This document shows, piece by piece, positions 25,716-34,378 of a stretch of DNA of 64,000 bases. Under the pieces are notes generated by a model. The model had not been told where the DNA came from and did not search any database. It saw only the letters and a list, made by a program, of their open reading frames with translations. Source of the DNA: Rhodospirillaceae bacterium (GTDB taxonomy: Bacteria > Pseudomonadota > Alphaproteobacteria > Rhodospirillales > UBA2165); assembly GCA_018674495.1 (NCBI GenBank), contig JABHAA010000019.1, positions 26,761 through 90,760 on the forward strand, written 5' to 3'. Positions within the stretch are counted from its first letter, which is position 1. Every line of letters starts with the position of its first letter. Position numbers and translations under genes: made by a program.

Positions 25716-26801
25716 ATGAGTGTCATTTCAAAAACAATGCTTGGTGCCGCTGCGGTTGGTTTGCTGGCGGGCAGCCTTGCTGCTGTGGCGCCTGCAGACG
25801 CCAAAACGCTTAACATTCGTATCGCATCGGGCCATCCGCCGACGGTTGTTTATGCCGGTCTGATGAAAAACTTTTTTCAGCCCGAGCTTAAAAAAGCCAT
25901 CGAGGCCAAGACTAGCCACAAAGTAAACTTCATCGAAGGCTATTCGGGCTCGATCGTTAAAGTGTTCGACGTGCTAGAAGGCGTTCAAAACGGCGTCGTT
26001 GACATCGGCGGCTATTGCTATTGCTTTGAAGCATCGAAATTGAAGATGCATGCGTTCCAGATCATGCTGCCCTTCGGCACCATGGATCCGGTTATGAGCG
26101 TCGCCATCGCCGGCAAAGTCTATAAGCAGTTTCCGAGCCTCGGAAATCGGTTCCAAAAGTTTGGCCAGACCTTGCTAGCGCGCATTGGTGACGGCGGCTA
26201 CAATCTGGGCACCCAGTTTCCCTGGAAAAAAGCGGACGACCTCAAGGGCCACAAAATTCTCATGGCCGGCCTGAACGCCAATTGGATTACTAAGGCCGGC
26301 ATCGGCGTCGTTCCAGTCATTGATGGTCTGCCCGGTTGGTACAATAAACTCAAAACCGGCGTTGCCGAAGGCGGTATCATGTTCCCGAGCGCCTGGGCTG
26401 ATGTTTTCAAACTTCATGAAGTCGGTAAATATTATACCGAAATCGGTTTCGGCTCGATCACTTGGCATGGGCTGACCGCCAACAACCGTTTCTGGAAAGG
26501 TTTGCCCGCCGAGGTTCGCCCCATCGTCATGGAAGTGGCCGCCCGATACGAAACCAAAACCGGCGTCTTCAACAAAATAAATTACGATAAAGATATGACC
26601 TGGTTGCGGAAAAATATAACCGTGACCAAACTGCCGGCCGATACGCGCTTGAATTGGGCCAAGAAATTGTCCGGTTGGCCGCAACAGCACGCCAATTCCT
26701 TGAAAAAGGAAGGTTTGCCGGCTGCGGCGGTTTTGAACGCCACGCTGAAAGCGGCGGAAGATCTGGGCTACAAGTGGCCGGTACGCTACGTGGTTAAATA
26801 A
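25716..26801 (+). CDS. dctP: TRAP transporter periplasmic solute-binding protein DctP
   Basis: A 361-aa extracytoplasmic binding protein with a clear Sec signal (residues 1-29, ending APADAKT). The mature domain starts LNIRIASGHPPTVVYAGL. The predicted ligand-contact segments are GVQNGVVDIGGYCYCF and GHKILMAGLNANWITKAGIGVVPVIDGLPGWYNKLKTGVAEG. The strong GAGGGAGG Shine-Dalgarno suggests abundant expression. It belongs to a different DctP subgroup from the signal-less protein upstream. Likely substrate is an organic acid; identity unknown. DctQ and DctM follow, beyond a terminator-like hairpin. Confidence 0.9.
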   Translation: MSVISKTMLGAAAVGLLAGSLAAVAPADAKTLNIRIASGHPPTVVYAGLMKNFFQPELKKAIEAKTSHKVNFIEGYSGSIVKVFDVLEGVQNGVVDIGGYCYCFEASKLKMHAFQIMLPFGTMDPVMSVAIAGKVYKQFPSLGNRFQKFGQTLLARIGDGGYNLGTQFPWKKADDLKGHKILMAGLNANWITKAGIGVVPVIDGLPGWYNKLKTGVAEGGIMFPSAWADVFKLHEVGKYYTEIGFGSITWHGLTANNRFWKGLPAEVRPIVMEVAARYETKTGVFNKINYDKDMTWLRKNITVTKLPADTRLNWAKKLSGWPQQHANSLKKEGLPAAAVLNATLKAAEDLGYKWPVRYVVK

Positions 26802-26834
26802 GCGCCGAAACCACGCGTACGTCGCACAATAATT

Positions 26835-26880
26835 TTACCGGCTGAAAACCGTATTTTGTTTTCAGCCGGTAATTTTATTT
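26835..26880 (+). terminator. Intrinsic-terminator-like hairpin between dctP and dctQ
   Basis: A 15-bp perfect stem (26835-26849 with 26858-26872; core ACCGGCTGAAAAC/GTTTTCAGCCGGT), 8-base loop, followed by TTTTATTT. It is located 33 bases after the dctP stop and before dctQ. It probably stops or attenuates most transcripts so that binding protein exceeds permease, and may stabilise the dctP mRNA 3' end. Confidence 0.8.
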
Positions 26881-26920
26881 ACTCTAAGAACCTTGTTCGA
26901 AGAATCAAAAGGCAAAGCCT

Positions 26921-27445
26921 ATGTCGCTCATTACGCTCAGTGATAAAATATCGAAATTTCTGATGGTCGCGGCGGCGGCTTGGGCGTTTGGGCTGACCTT
27001 TCTTATTTTGGCCGATATTATCGGGCGCGGTGCTTTCAATCAGCCGGTTCAAGGGACCGCCGAAATCGTCACCGCATCCATCGTTATTATTGTGTTTTTG
27101 CAGGCCGGCTATGCGATCCGAAGCCGCTCCATGCTCCGGGCGGAATTCCTGGTGGTCAAATTCCCGAAACCGGTCCAAAAGGTATTGCTGGCGATCGGCT
27201 ATTTGCTCGGCGCCGCTTTTTTCCTGATGATTATAACCGGCGGCTGGGAGGAAAGTATTCTTTCCTGGGTTGAAAATGAGTTTGAGGGAGAGGGAGCGCT
27301 CCGGGTGCCCGCCTGGCCGGCGCGCTGGACCGTCCTTGGCGGCAGTGCCTTGGCCTTGGTCAATTACTGCGTAATGGCCTATCTCGATGTTTTTAATCCG
27401 GAAGCCTTGGATTCCGAGGTGGATCCCAATGCGCCGAATATTTAA
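26921..27445 (+). CDS. dctQ: TRAP transporter small permease DctQ
   Basis: A 174-aa membrane protein with four hydrophobic segments (about residues 15-35, 50-68, 85-110, 135-158). It has the DctQ-type pattern ILADIIGRGAFNQPVQGTAEIV after the first helix. It partners DctM in the inner membrane and couples to DctP. DctM begins 32 bases downstream. Confidence 0.9.
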   Translation: MSLITLSDKISKFLMVAAAAWAFGLTFLILADIIGRGAFNQPVQGTAEIVTASIVIIVFLQAGYAIRSRSMLRAEFLVVKFPKPVQKVLLAIGYLLGAAFFLMIITGGWEESILSWVENEFEGEGALRVPAWPARWTVLGGSALALVNYCVMAYLDVFNPEALDSEVDPNAPNI

Positions 27446-27477
27446 CGGCAATCAGCTCATGGATCGAGGAAATAAAC

Positions 27478-28833
27478 GTGTTTGAAGTTAATACTGCCGT
27501 TTTGCTGGTCGTCACATTGGTTGTCTTGGTTGCCATTGGCGTTCACATCGCCATTGCGCTCGGCATGACCAGCGCCTTGGGTATTTTTATGGTAACCGGC
27601 GCCGATATGAATGCATTTCATACGGTTCAGGCGATGCTCGCCGCGACTGCCTATGAGGCGATCCGCGATTATGTCTTTGCGGTTATCCCGCTGTTTATGC
27701 TGATGGGGGAGTTTATCGGCAAATCCGGCGCCATCACCGATGTCTATCGGGGGATCAACAAGGGGCTCAGGAAAATACCCGGGCGCCTGGCAATTGCGAC
27801 GGTGCTGGGCAATGCCTTGTTCTCCTTCGTGACTGGGGTGTCCATTGCCTCGGCGGCGGCGTTCTCGCGCATCGCCTATCCGGAAATGCGGCGCTACAAC
27901 TATGACAAAGGATTTGCCCTCGGCTCGATCGCCGGGTCCAGCTGTCTCGGCATGCTGATCCCGCCCAGCGTTCTGATGATCGTCTGGGGCATCCTGACCG
28001 AGAAATCCATTGGCCAGATTTTTGCCGCCGGTGTGTTACCGGGGCTGATGCTGACATCGCTGTTTATCATCTACGTCTTATTCGCGGCGCTCATTAATCC
28101 GAGGCTTGTCGGCGCCGGCGAAGAGGCGCAGGTCGACAATGCCGCCTTGGATGCCGAAACCGATGTTTCAACGGGGCAGTTCATATCCAGCTTTGCCGGC
28201 ATCATGCTGGTGGTCGTTGCCGTATTGGGCGGCATCTGGTTCGGCGTCTTCACGCCGACCGAGGGCGCCGGCGCGGGCGCATTTATCGGGCTGATTTTGG
28301 GCCTCACCAAAGGCATGCGCTATCAAGATATTATTGATTCGATCCTGTCCGTTGGGCGCACCTCGGCGCCGATCCTTTTGTTGCTGGTCACGGCGGCTTT
28401 GTATTCCAGAACCCTGGCCATGACCGGCATGGCCAACGCCATCGAGAGCCTATTCCTGGATTCAGGCATGTCGCCCTGGATGATTATCACGGTCATGGTG
28501 CTAATCTGGTTCGCCCTCGGCATGATAATCGATTCGATCTCCATCATGCTACTCACCGTGGCGATCTTTTCGCCGATCGCCGAGAAGCTCGGCTATGACC
28601 CTATCGCCTTCGCCATCATCGGCATCATCGCCATCGAGGCGGGCCTGCTGACGCCGCCGTTCGGGTTGCTGGTCTATACGGTCAAGTCGGCCATCCAGGG
28701 CATCGATCCCGATATGAGCGTGATGACCATCTTCAAAAGCTCGACGCCCTATTGGGTCGTCATGCTGATCGGCATGGTCTTAATCATCAATTTCCCAGTT
28801 ATCGCGACGTTCCTGCCAAGAATGCTTTTCTAG
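27478..28833 (+). CDS. dctM: TRAP transporter large permease DctM
   Basis: A 451-aa polytopic Na+-coupled permease of the DctM family. Signature segments are YVFAVIPLFMLMGEFIGKSG, SIASAAAFSRIAYPEMRRYNYDKGFALGSIAGSSCLGMLIPPSVLMIVWG, GVFTPTEGAGAGAFIGL and GLLTPPFGLLVYTVKSA. The start is GTG 27478, eight bases after GAGGA. Together with DctP and DctQ it makes a complete tripartite system. It converges with the tiny ORF at 28855-28929. Confidence 0.93.
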   Translation: MFEVNTAVLLVVTLVVLVAIGVHIAIALGMTSALGIFMVTGADMNAFHTVQAMLAATAYEAIRDYVFAVIPLFMLMGEFIGKSGAITDVYRGINKGLRKIPGRLAIATVLGNALFSFVTGVSIASAAAFSRIAYPEMRRYNYDKGFALGSIAGSSCLGMLIPPSVLMIVWGILTEKSIGQIFAAGVLPGLMLTSLFIIYVLFAALINPRLVGAGEEAQVDNAALDAETDVSTGQFISSFAGIMLVVVAVLGGIWFGVFTPTEGAGAGAFIGLILGLTKGMRYQDIIDSILSVGRTSAPILLLLVTAALYSRTLAMTGMANAIESLFLDSGMSPWMIITVMVLIWFALGMIIDSISIMLLTVAIFSPIAEKLGYDPIAFAIIGIIAIEAGLLTPPFGLLVYTVKSAIQGIDPDMSVMTIFKSSTPYWVVMLIGMVLIINFPVIATFLPRMLF

Positions 28834-28854
28834 GGCCGCAGCAGGCGCCAGCGG

Positions 28855-28929
28855 TTATTCATGGATTATGTAGGCGATCACCAACAAGCTAACGAACGCA
28901 ACAACGGAAACTAATATAAACTCAACCAC
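28855..28929 (-). CDS. Candidate 24-aa single-pass membrane peptide
   Basis: Too short for normal ORF calling. A GTG at 28929 preceded at eight bases by AAAGGA opens 24 codons ending TAA at 28855. The product starts MVEFILVSVVAFVSL, is almost entirely hydrophobic (one transmembrane helix), and ends in IIHE. The combination of a good Shine-Dalgarno, a full-length helix and an acidic/polar cap suggests a real small membrane protein. There is no homology evidence. Confidence 0.45.
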   Translation of the reverse strand: MVEFILVSVVAFVSLLVIAYIIHE

Positions 28930-29030
28930 CAGTTATTTCCTTTAAATGCAGGAACTTGACGTTTGTATTGGCGATAGAGCGATTCGGTTTATCGCGCAAT
29001 AAATATTTGGCGATAAGGGGGCTGCGGACG

Positions 29031-29426
29031 ATGGTGCAAACAAAAGGCTTGGCGCATTTCACTATTCCGGTAACCGATACCGAACGAAGCCTGAAATTTT
29101 ATGAGCGCCATCTCGGCATGAAATTTCTCGGCGGCGGGCACGAGCGCGGCATGATATTTTTGGACGCCGGCGGCGATTGTGTCATTCTGGCCCGCATCGA
29201 TAAGACAGCATCGACAGCGCGCCTGGAAGATGTCCACCACGCCTTCATCGTCGATCACGAGGTCTATTCAGGCGCGGTTGAGGAGTTGCGCGAAAACGGC
29301 GTCGATGTGTTTTTTGAAGAAGACCGCCAGGGCGGCGTAGTCAACGGCCCGCGCGCCTATTTCCATGACCCGGACGGCAATGTTTTGGAAATTATCGACC
29401 TGACCAGTTACAGCGGCGCCGAGTAA
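29031..29426 (+). CDS. VOC-family (glyoxalase/dioxygenase-fold) protein
   Basis: A 131-aa single vicinal-oxygen-chelate domain. Candidate metal ligands are the His in GLAHFTIPV, a His in VHHAFIVDH and the Glu in DGNVLEIIDL; YFHDPDGNVLEI is typical of VOC C-termini. The ATG at 29031 is ten bases after AAGGGG; the open frame extends to 28956 without a better site. Possible roles are glyoxalase, fosfomycin-type resistance or ring-cleavage. It is near the TRAP operon but separated by about 200 bases. Confidence 0.82.
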   Translation: MVQTKGLAHFTIPVTDTERSLKFYERHLGMKFLGGGHERGMIFLDAGGDCVILARIDKTASTARLEDVHHAFIVDHEVYSGAVEELRENGVDVFFEEDRQGGVVNGPRAYFHDPDGNVLEIIDLTSYSGAE

Positions 29427-29443
29427 CGGGCGGCGTTACTACG

Positions 29444-30190
29444 TCAATTCACAGCTGCCGGCTTGAGCTCTAGCCGGATCCAGGCCAGCTCCTGCTTGAT
29501 GGCTTCCAGCTTGGGCCTGTCAGGGGCGTCGAGGGCGTCTGTGATAATCTCGCGCTGCACCGACAACGGCAAGCGGTCCAACTGCTCCAAAAACAGAAAC
29601 TTAATGGACGGGCGGATGGTCTCCGAGGTGAGGATACCCACGATCAGCCTTTTGCGGATATCGACCCTCAGGTTCCCCGATTCGGACAGCTCGAAAAACT
29701 GCGACACGAATAAGCGGGAATCGATATCGCCCTCCAGCAGCATTCTAAGATTTTTGCGCAATGCCTCGGTATAGCGCTTGCGGGAAAGCGCAACGAACTT
29801 GCGGGCATTCAGCTGCACCTTGCCGATGATCTCGGGATCGAAATGGCTTTCGCTGACCAGATCCACCATCTGTTTGACGACCGGATGCTTGGACATGCCG
29901 CCGAGCATGGAAAACACCTCGCGGGTGACCGGCGTCGCCTCGGCAGTCGGCGACATGCGCACTGCGGCCGCCACGGACATAGGCGAATCGGGATCACGGG
30001 TCGCCACCATGGCTAACGGCAGGGGATCGTCATAGGCCTGCAGGTCGATATTGGAATTCAGCAGATGTTCCGGCATCAAGAGGCGTTCACCGTCTCCCGG
30101 CGCCAACAAAGGCTGATGATCATTGTATTTGTTGCGCAGAGTCAGCGCCAGTTCGAGCCCTTGCTGGGAGAACCCAAGATTGTTGGTCAT
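29444..30190 (-). CDS. Hypothetical protein, helical
   Basis: A 248-aa protein with no recognised family. It appears soluble and alpha-helical with many Leu/Arg/Glu stretches (for example LRKNLRMLLEGDIDSRLFVSQFFELSE). There is no signal peptide or transmembrane segment. AAGGGCG lies about eight bases before the ATG, and codon use matches the neighbours, so it is likely a real gene. Its upstream side faces the long AT-rich gap. It might belong to an alphaproteobacterial family of unknown function; I cannot name one with confidence. Confidence 0.7.
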   Translation of the reverse strand: MTNNLGFSQQGLELALTLRNKYNDHQPLLAPGDGERLLMPEHLLNSNIDLQAYDDPLPLAMVATRDPDSPMSVAAAVRMSPTAEATPVTREVFSMLGGMSKHPVVKQMVDLVSESHFDPEIIGKVQLNARKFVALSRKRYTEALRKNLRMLLEGDIDSRLFVSQFFELSESGNLRVDIRKRLIVGILTSETIRPSIKFLFLEQLDRLPLSVQREIITDALDAPDRPKLEAIKQELAWIRLELKPAAVN

Positions 30191-30886
30191 CGATTACGCC
30201 CTTACAAAACCACCGAACCGGCATTGCGCCGGCACTTGAATTTTTTTGCGGCGGGAGTTTTTCCGCCTTTAACAGGACTATGAGCGGCAAACATTGCCAA
30301 AATGTTTATAGGCGCCGGTTCAGGCGCAAACCGGCGAAATATGGGCCAATCCGGCTGATGGAATAATTGCGCAAGTATTCGAATTGTCCATGGAATCTAA
30401 TTTTGAAATATCTGCGCCACCCTCCGGGTAGCGCAGAATCATAACCAAGTACAAATGCGCGGCACGCTGCCAGCAGCGTTTAAATACACATTGAAATATT
30501 GGACGATTGATTCTCGGATGGTTTTGATTCTCTGATTTATATTTCCAGATACTGAGATTTTTCTAAATACAAATAGTAATAACATATAATAAGGCTAAAT
30601 ATTATCAAATAAGCCATTGAAAAAAATCACTTAATCATTAAAATTTGAACAATTTTCTCCTACACAGGAAAATATATCTTTAATATCGATCACATTATCA
30701 GACTCTATAGTGATTCATTTTTGCAACAATATATAGTATTTCATACAAAATGTTGTTAATAACTTATTGACGCCCCACAGGATTTAGCGTACATATTCGC
30801 AATGCTTGATCAATACAGAGTCAAGTAAAAAACAAATTTGAGACAGCCGAAAATACCGGCACCACCGAGGGGAAATCGAATGGGGA
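30191..30886. other. ~700-base AT-rich intergenic region
   Basis: From about 30360 to 30780 the sequence is strikingly AT-rich compared with the GC-rich genome, full of A/T runs and no convincing ORF. No DnaA box (TTATnCACA) or CtrA site was found. A candidate promoter (30767-30795) lies near its right end. It may be a regulatory region, a decayed insert, or hold an unrecognised RNA. Confidence 0.6.
30767..30795 (+). promoter_or_regulatory. Candidate sigma-70 promoter for the 30887 gene
   Basis: TTGACG (30767-30772), 17-base spacer, TACATA (30790-30795). The -35 is close to consensus and the -10 weak. It would give a leader of roughly 85 bases before the small gene that follows. Confidence 0.4.
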
Positions 30887-31138
30887 ATGGGTCAGACGGG
30901 GGTGTGTATGTATACGGTCTATTATTCGGAGCACGATGCTCCTGACGAACCAAGAATTGGGATGGTTTCAGCGCCCAACAGGTCTATTGCGCTCCGTATT
31001 GCGGAAATGCAGTTCATTAATGCGACGATCCACAAGATTTCCGAACTGACACCGCCGGAGGACGAAACCCGTTTTCCTGGCGCCCGGTTCATCAATGGCG
31101 AGTTCCGACCGGTTATGCATCAAGACGAGGTTTACTGA
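30887..31138 (+). CDS. Small conserved-looking hypothetical protein
   Basis: An 83-aa (or 76-aa from ATG 30908, MYTVYYSEHDAPDEPR) soluble protein with a balanced composition and no signal or transmembrane segment. GGGGG five bases before ATG 30908 favours the shorter form. GAGGGGAAATCGA upstream instead points to an out-of-frame ATG at 30880 that encodes only 21 codons. The family is not recognised. It stands alone between an AT-rich gap and a triple-hairpin region. Confidence 0.6.
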   Translation: MGQTGVCMYTVYYSEHDAPDEPRIGMVSAPNRSIALRIAEMQFINATIHKISELTPPEDETRFPGARFINGEFRPVMHQDEVY

Positions 31139-31243
31139 GAGATCTGCTCTGGGGGGCAGATCTCCCTCTCTCGGCCGCTATGCCGCCGGAGAGGATGTCG
31201 GGGGAAGAAGGATGCGGTTCAGCCTGGGGGCACCGCATCCTTC
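31139..31243 (+). terminator. Cluster of hairpins after the 30887 gene, strongest at 31207-31243
   Basis: Three stems in a row. The first is GAGATCTGC/GCAGATCTC (31139-31147, 31156-31164), starting at the base after the stop codon. The second is an interrupted CTCTC-CGGC/GCCG-GAGAG stem around 31165-31199. The third is a perfect 12-bp GAAGGATGCGGT/ACCGCATCCTTC (31207-31218, 31232-31243) followed by TTCTGTC. Termination is likely at the last; the T-tract is poor. Confidence 0.55.
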
Positions 31244-31347
31244 CTTCTGTCAGGGCTGAATTTTCTGCTATTCCAATCCGCCGAGCCCACTTGCACCGAT
31301 AACAAATCAGCGCAACAATTCCGCATCGCAGTGAACGGAACCCTTTT

Positions 31348-32259
31348 ATGCGCATCGGCATCGACCTCGGCGGTACCAAGATCGAAATCGCGGCCCTGGC
31401 CGAAGACGGCGGCGAGATGCTGCGCCGGCGCATCAATGCGCCCAGCGGCGATTACAGCGCGACACTGGACGCCGTCGCCGCGTTGATCGTTGATACGGAG
31501 CGCGATCTGGGCCCCGCGAGCAGCGTCGGCATCGGTATTCCAGGCACCATTTCGGCGGCCACCGGACTGGTCAAGAACGCCAATTCCACTTGGTTGATCG
31601 GCCAGCCCCTGGACCGGGATTTGGAAGCCCGCATCGAAAGGCCCGTTCGCTGCGCCAACGACGCCAACTGTTTCGCCCTTTCCGAAGCCATCGATGGCGC
31701 CGGCGCCGGTGCGCATGTGGTTTTCGGGGTCATCCTCGGCACCGGGGTCGGCGCAGGGATCGTGATTGATGGCGCCATTTTGCCCGGTGCAAACGGTATC
31801 GCCGGTGAATGGGGCCATAACCCCCTGCCCTGGCCCGGCGGCAATGCGCCTCCTGCGCATCGCTGTTATTGCGGCAAGACGGGCTGTATCGAGACCTATC
31901 TGTCCGGGGCCGGGCTGGCGCGCATTTATGAAGCCAACGCGCCGGGCGGCAAGTCAGCCGAGGAAATCGCTGCCCTGGCGGCCGGCGGCGATGACGCGGC
32001 GGCGCGTAGCTTGGAGCAATATGCGAGCCTGCTGGCGCGGTCCCTGGCACACGTCATCAATATTCTCGACCCGGACGTGATTGTCCTTGGCGGCGGATTG
32101 TCGAACATCGGGCAATTGTATGCGCTGGTGCCGGAGCTATGGGGCGAATGGGTGTTTTCAGATCGTACCGATACCCGCCTTGTGGCCAACCAGCATGGCG
32201 ATTCCGGCGGCGTGCGCGGCGCGGCATGGCTTTGGCCCGAACGGAAACAAGCGCCATGA
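31348..32259 (+). CDS. ROK-family sugar kinase (fructokinase/Mak-like)
   Basis: A 303-aa cytosolic ATP-dependent hexokinase of the ROK family. N-terminal phosphate-binding IGIDLGGTKIEIAAL. Catalytic Asp region CANDANCFALSEA. Sugar-binding GEWGHNPLPWPGG. Zinc-binding CYCGKTGCIETYLSG (His/Cys set). These match Mak-type fructokinases best; N-acetylhexosamine or glucose kinases are possible. Its stop overlaps the dinB start (ATGA), so the two genes are translationally coupled. Confidence 0.87.
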   Translation: MRIGIDLGGTKIEIAALAEDGGEMLRRRINAPSGDYSATLDAVAALIVDTERDLGPASSVGIGIPGTISAATGLVKNANSTWLIGQPLDRDLEARIERPVRCANDANCFALSEAIDGAGAGAHVVFGVILGTGVGAGIVIDGAILPGANGIAGEWGHNPLPWPGGNAPPAHRCYCGKTGCIETYLSGAGLARIYEANAPGGKSAEEIAALAAGGDDAAARSLEQYASLLARSLAHVINILDPDVIVLGGGLSNIGQLYALVPELWGEWVFSDRTDTRLVANQHGDSGGVRGAAWLWPERKQAP

Positions 32260-33521
32260 TAGGCGCCATTTGCAGAGATTGCGGTGCCAGCCAATCCGGC
32301 CCGCGCCTTCAGCCGGACCGTTGCGAGGTTTGCGCATCGCCCCGGCTTTTAGCACATGCCGAATTGCACGATCTGGCCATCGCCCATATCGATTGCGACG
32401 CCTTTTATGCCAGCGTCGAAAAACGTGAGCGCCCGGAACTTGCCAACAAGCCGGTCATCGTCGGCGGCCAAAAACGGGGCGTGGTCGCCGCCTGTTGTTA
32501 CATCGCGCGCCTTAAAGGCGTGCACTCGGCGATGCCCATGTTTCAGGCGCGAAAAGCCTGCCCCGATGCCGTGGTCATACCGCCCGATATGGAGTTGTAC
32601 CGCCGCGTCGGCGGACAAATTCGGGAGCTGATGCTGGACGTAACACCGCTGGTCGAGCCGCTATCGGTCGACGAGGCGTTCCTGGATCTGAGCGGCACCG
32701 AGCGGCTGCATGGCGGCAGCCCGGCGCAAACCCTGACACGCCTGATTACCCGTATCGAAGATGAGATCGGGGTGACAGCATCGGTCGGGCTCAGCCACAA
32801 CAAGTTTTTGGCCAAGCTGGCCTCCGACATGGACAAACCGCGCGGCTTCCAGGTGATCGGGCGGGCCGAGACGTTGGCGCTGTTGGCACCCATGCCGGTA
32901 GGCGCCATTTGGGGTGTCGGCAAGATGCTGAAGGCCAAGCTGCAACGGAGCGGCATCAAAACCATCGGCCAGCTTGCGCAAATTGGAGAAGCGGAACTGA
33001 TCAAACAATATGGGGTCATTGGCAGGCGCCTAGCGCATCTGTCCAAGGGGCTGGATACGCGCGCCGTCAATCCCCACGGCAATGCCAAAAGCGTATCGGC
33101 TGAAACCACGTTCTCCAAAAACATGAAGGATGCGAAAGCGTTGAGCAGCAGGCTCTGGCCACTTTGCGAGACCGTGGCGCGGCGCCTCAAGGCCCGCGAT
33201 CTGGCGGCGAAAACGGTGACCTTGAAGTTAAAGACTTCGGGATTTCAAATTCTGACCCGCTCGCGCAGCCTCGCCGCGCCAACCCAATTGGCGGAGGTCT
33301 TATTCCGCCAGGCACGTCAGCTGCTGGATAAAGAGGCCGATGGCCGCTCCTTCCGCCTGATCGGCATCGGCGCCAGTGGTTTTGCCGAGACGGAAAGTGC
33401 CGACATGCCTGATCTTTTAGACCGTCGCGTCGAAACCTATGCGAAGGTGGAAAACGCCATGAACGCGGTGCGCGAAAAATTCGGCGCGCCGGCGATCAAA
33501 AAAGGCCGCTCGCTGCTATAG
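32256..33521 (+). CDS. dinB: DNA polymerase IV (Y-family) with N-terminal Cys-pair extension
   Basis: A 421-aa translesion polymerase. The start is ATG 32256, overlapping the ROK stop. Residues about 5-30 carry two Cys pairs (CRDCGAS and CEVCASPR), a zinc-ribbon-like extension seen in some alphaproteobacterial DinBs. The polymerase begins IAHIDCDAFYASVEKR (catalytic Asp), with the second catalytic DEAFLDLSG, the SVGLSHNKFLAKLASDMDKP helix, the thumb and the little-finger domain. It lacks a canonical C-terminal beta-clamp motif that I can see (ends KKGRSLL). Confidence 0.93.
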   Translation: MIGAICRDCGASQSGPRLQPDRCEVCASPRLLAHAELHDLAIAHIDCDAFYASVEKRERPELANKPVIVGGQKRGVVAACCYIARLKGVHSAMPMFQARKACPDAVVIPPDMELYRRVGGQIRELMLDVTPLVEPLSVDEAFLDLSGTERLHGGSPAQTLTRLITRIEDEIGVTASVGLSHNKFLAKLASDMDKPRGFQVIGRAETLALLAPMPVGAIWGVGKMLKAKLQRSGIKTIGQLAQIGEAELIKQYGVIGRRLAHLSKGLDTRAVNPHGNAKSVSAETTFSKNMKDAKALSSRLWPLCETVARRLKARDLAAKTVTLKLKTSGFQILTRSRSLAAPTQLAEVLFRQARQLLDKEADGRSFRLIGIGASGFAETESADMPDLLDRRVETYAKVENAMNAVREKFGAPAIKKGRSLL

Positions 33522-33523
33522 TT

Positions 33524-34378
33524 CTAGCGGACCCGGCAACCGTCTTTCGGCAACATCTCGATCTGGTTGAGGCGCGCTTCGACCACATAGTCGCCATAAT
33601 CCTGCAACATGCGTTCGATGATGCCGTCTTCGCGGTAAAAAATATTGAGCGCGAACTCCGGCGTATTAGCTGCCGCCGCCGCCGGGAAATAGGCCAACCG
33701 CGCCTTCCAGCTTTTGGCACCCCGGAGAATTTTTTTCAATTCGGGCCGGCGCGCTTCCGGCTTTTGCAGTGCGCCAATAACGGCGCTCACCTGATAAGGC
33801 TCGTTGTCCGCCGTACCATCGAAAACAACTTTGCCAAAATGACCACCGCCGGCCTCGGCGCGCTTGATCATCGCCGCAATATGGTGTGCCGGAAACAAGG
33901 TGCCCGGCGGCAAGGTTATCCGGCGCGGTACCGGCTGGGTGTATTCGGCAACGCCGCCATTTTCATCGAGCACCGCGGCGCCCTTGATACGCGCGCGCTC
34001 CCGCCCGCCATGGGTTTCGCTGAAGCCGAAACGAAAACCACGGCCGTCCTTTGCCTCCCAGGATTTCATGATGCGCACATTTTCGACCTCAGGGCCGGAG
34101 CCGTGGGCGGTACGCAGCAGCACCTGGGTATCGGTCTGCCAGCCGTCGCACTTATCGCGAAACTCATAGGACATGACGCCGCGGATCGCCGACGGCGCCT
34201 GGGCGCTTGACGTGCCGGCCAGGAACATCCCATAGACGGCCCGGTGCGGCGTCAGCTTACCGCTTCGCTGCGCCTCCGCTGGGACGGCAGAGACAGCCAC
34301 AACGGTGAGCGCAAGCGCCGCCCAACCCGATACGCCCAATAGTGCCGATGGCCTGAATATTTTTTTCCCATGCTGCAT
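33524..34378 (-). CDS. eipB: EipB-family periplasmic envelope integrity protein (DUF1849)
   Basis: A 284-aa secreted protein with a signal peptide (residues about 1-37, ending AEAQ). The mature chain starts TPHRAVYGM, a DUF1849/EipB feature, with RDKCDGW near the first third and DGCRVR at the end. Those two Cys correspond to the conserved disulfide of the family's beta-spiral fold. In Brucella EipB supports cell-envelope homeostasis and is restricted to alphaproteobacteria, which supports the taxonomic guess. It converges with dinB (two bases between stops). Confidence 0.87.
   Translation of the reverse strand: MQHGKKIFRPSALLGVSGWAALALTVVAVSAVPAEAQRSGKLTPHRAVYGMFLAGTSSAQAPSAIRGVMSYEFRDKCDGWQTDTQVLLRTAHGSGPEVENVRIMKSWEAKDGRGFRFGFSETHGGRERARIKGAAVLDENGGVAEYTQPVPRRITLPPGTLFPAHHIAAMIKRAEAGGGHFGKVVFDGTADNEPYQVSAVIGALQKPEARRPELKKILRGAKSWKARLAYFPAAAAANTPEFALNIFYREDGIIERMLQDYGDYVVEARLNQIEMLPKDGCRVR

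Noticed and set aside
30191..30886. AT-rich gap as a replication origin
   Set aside because: No DnaA boxes, no origin-associated genes (dnaA, parAB, gidA) nearby; Hda presence is not evidence for an origin.
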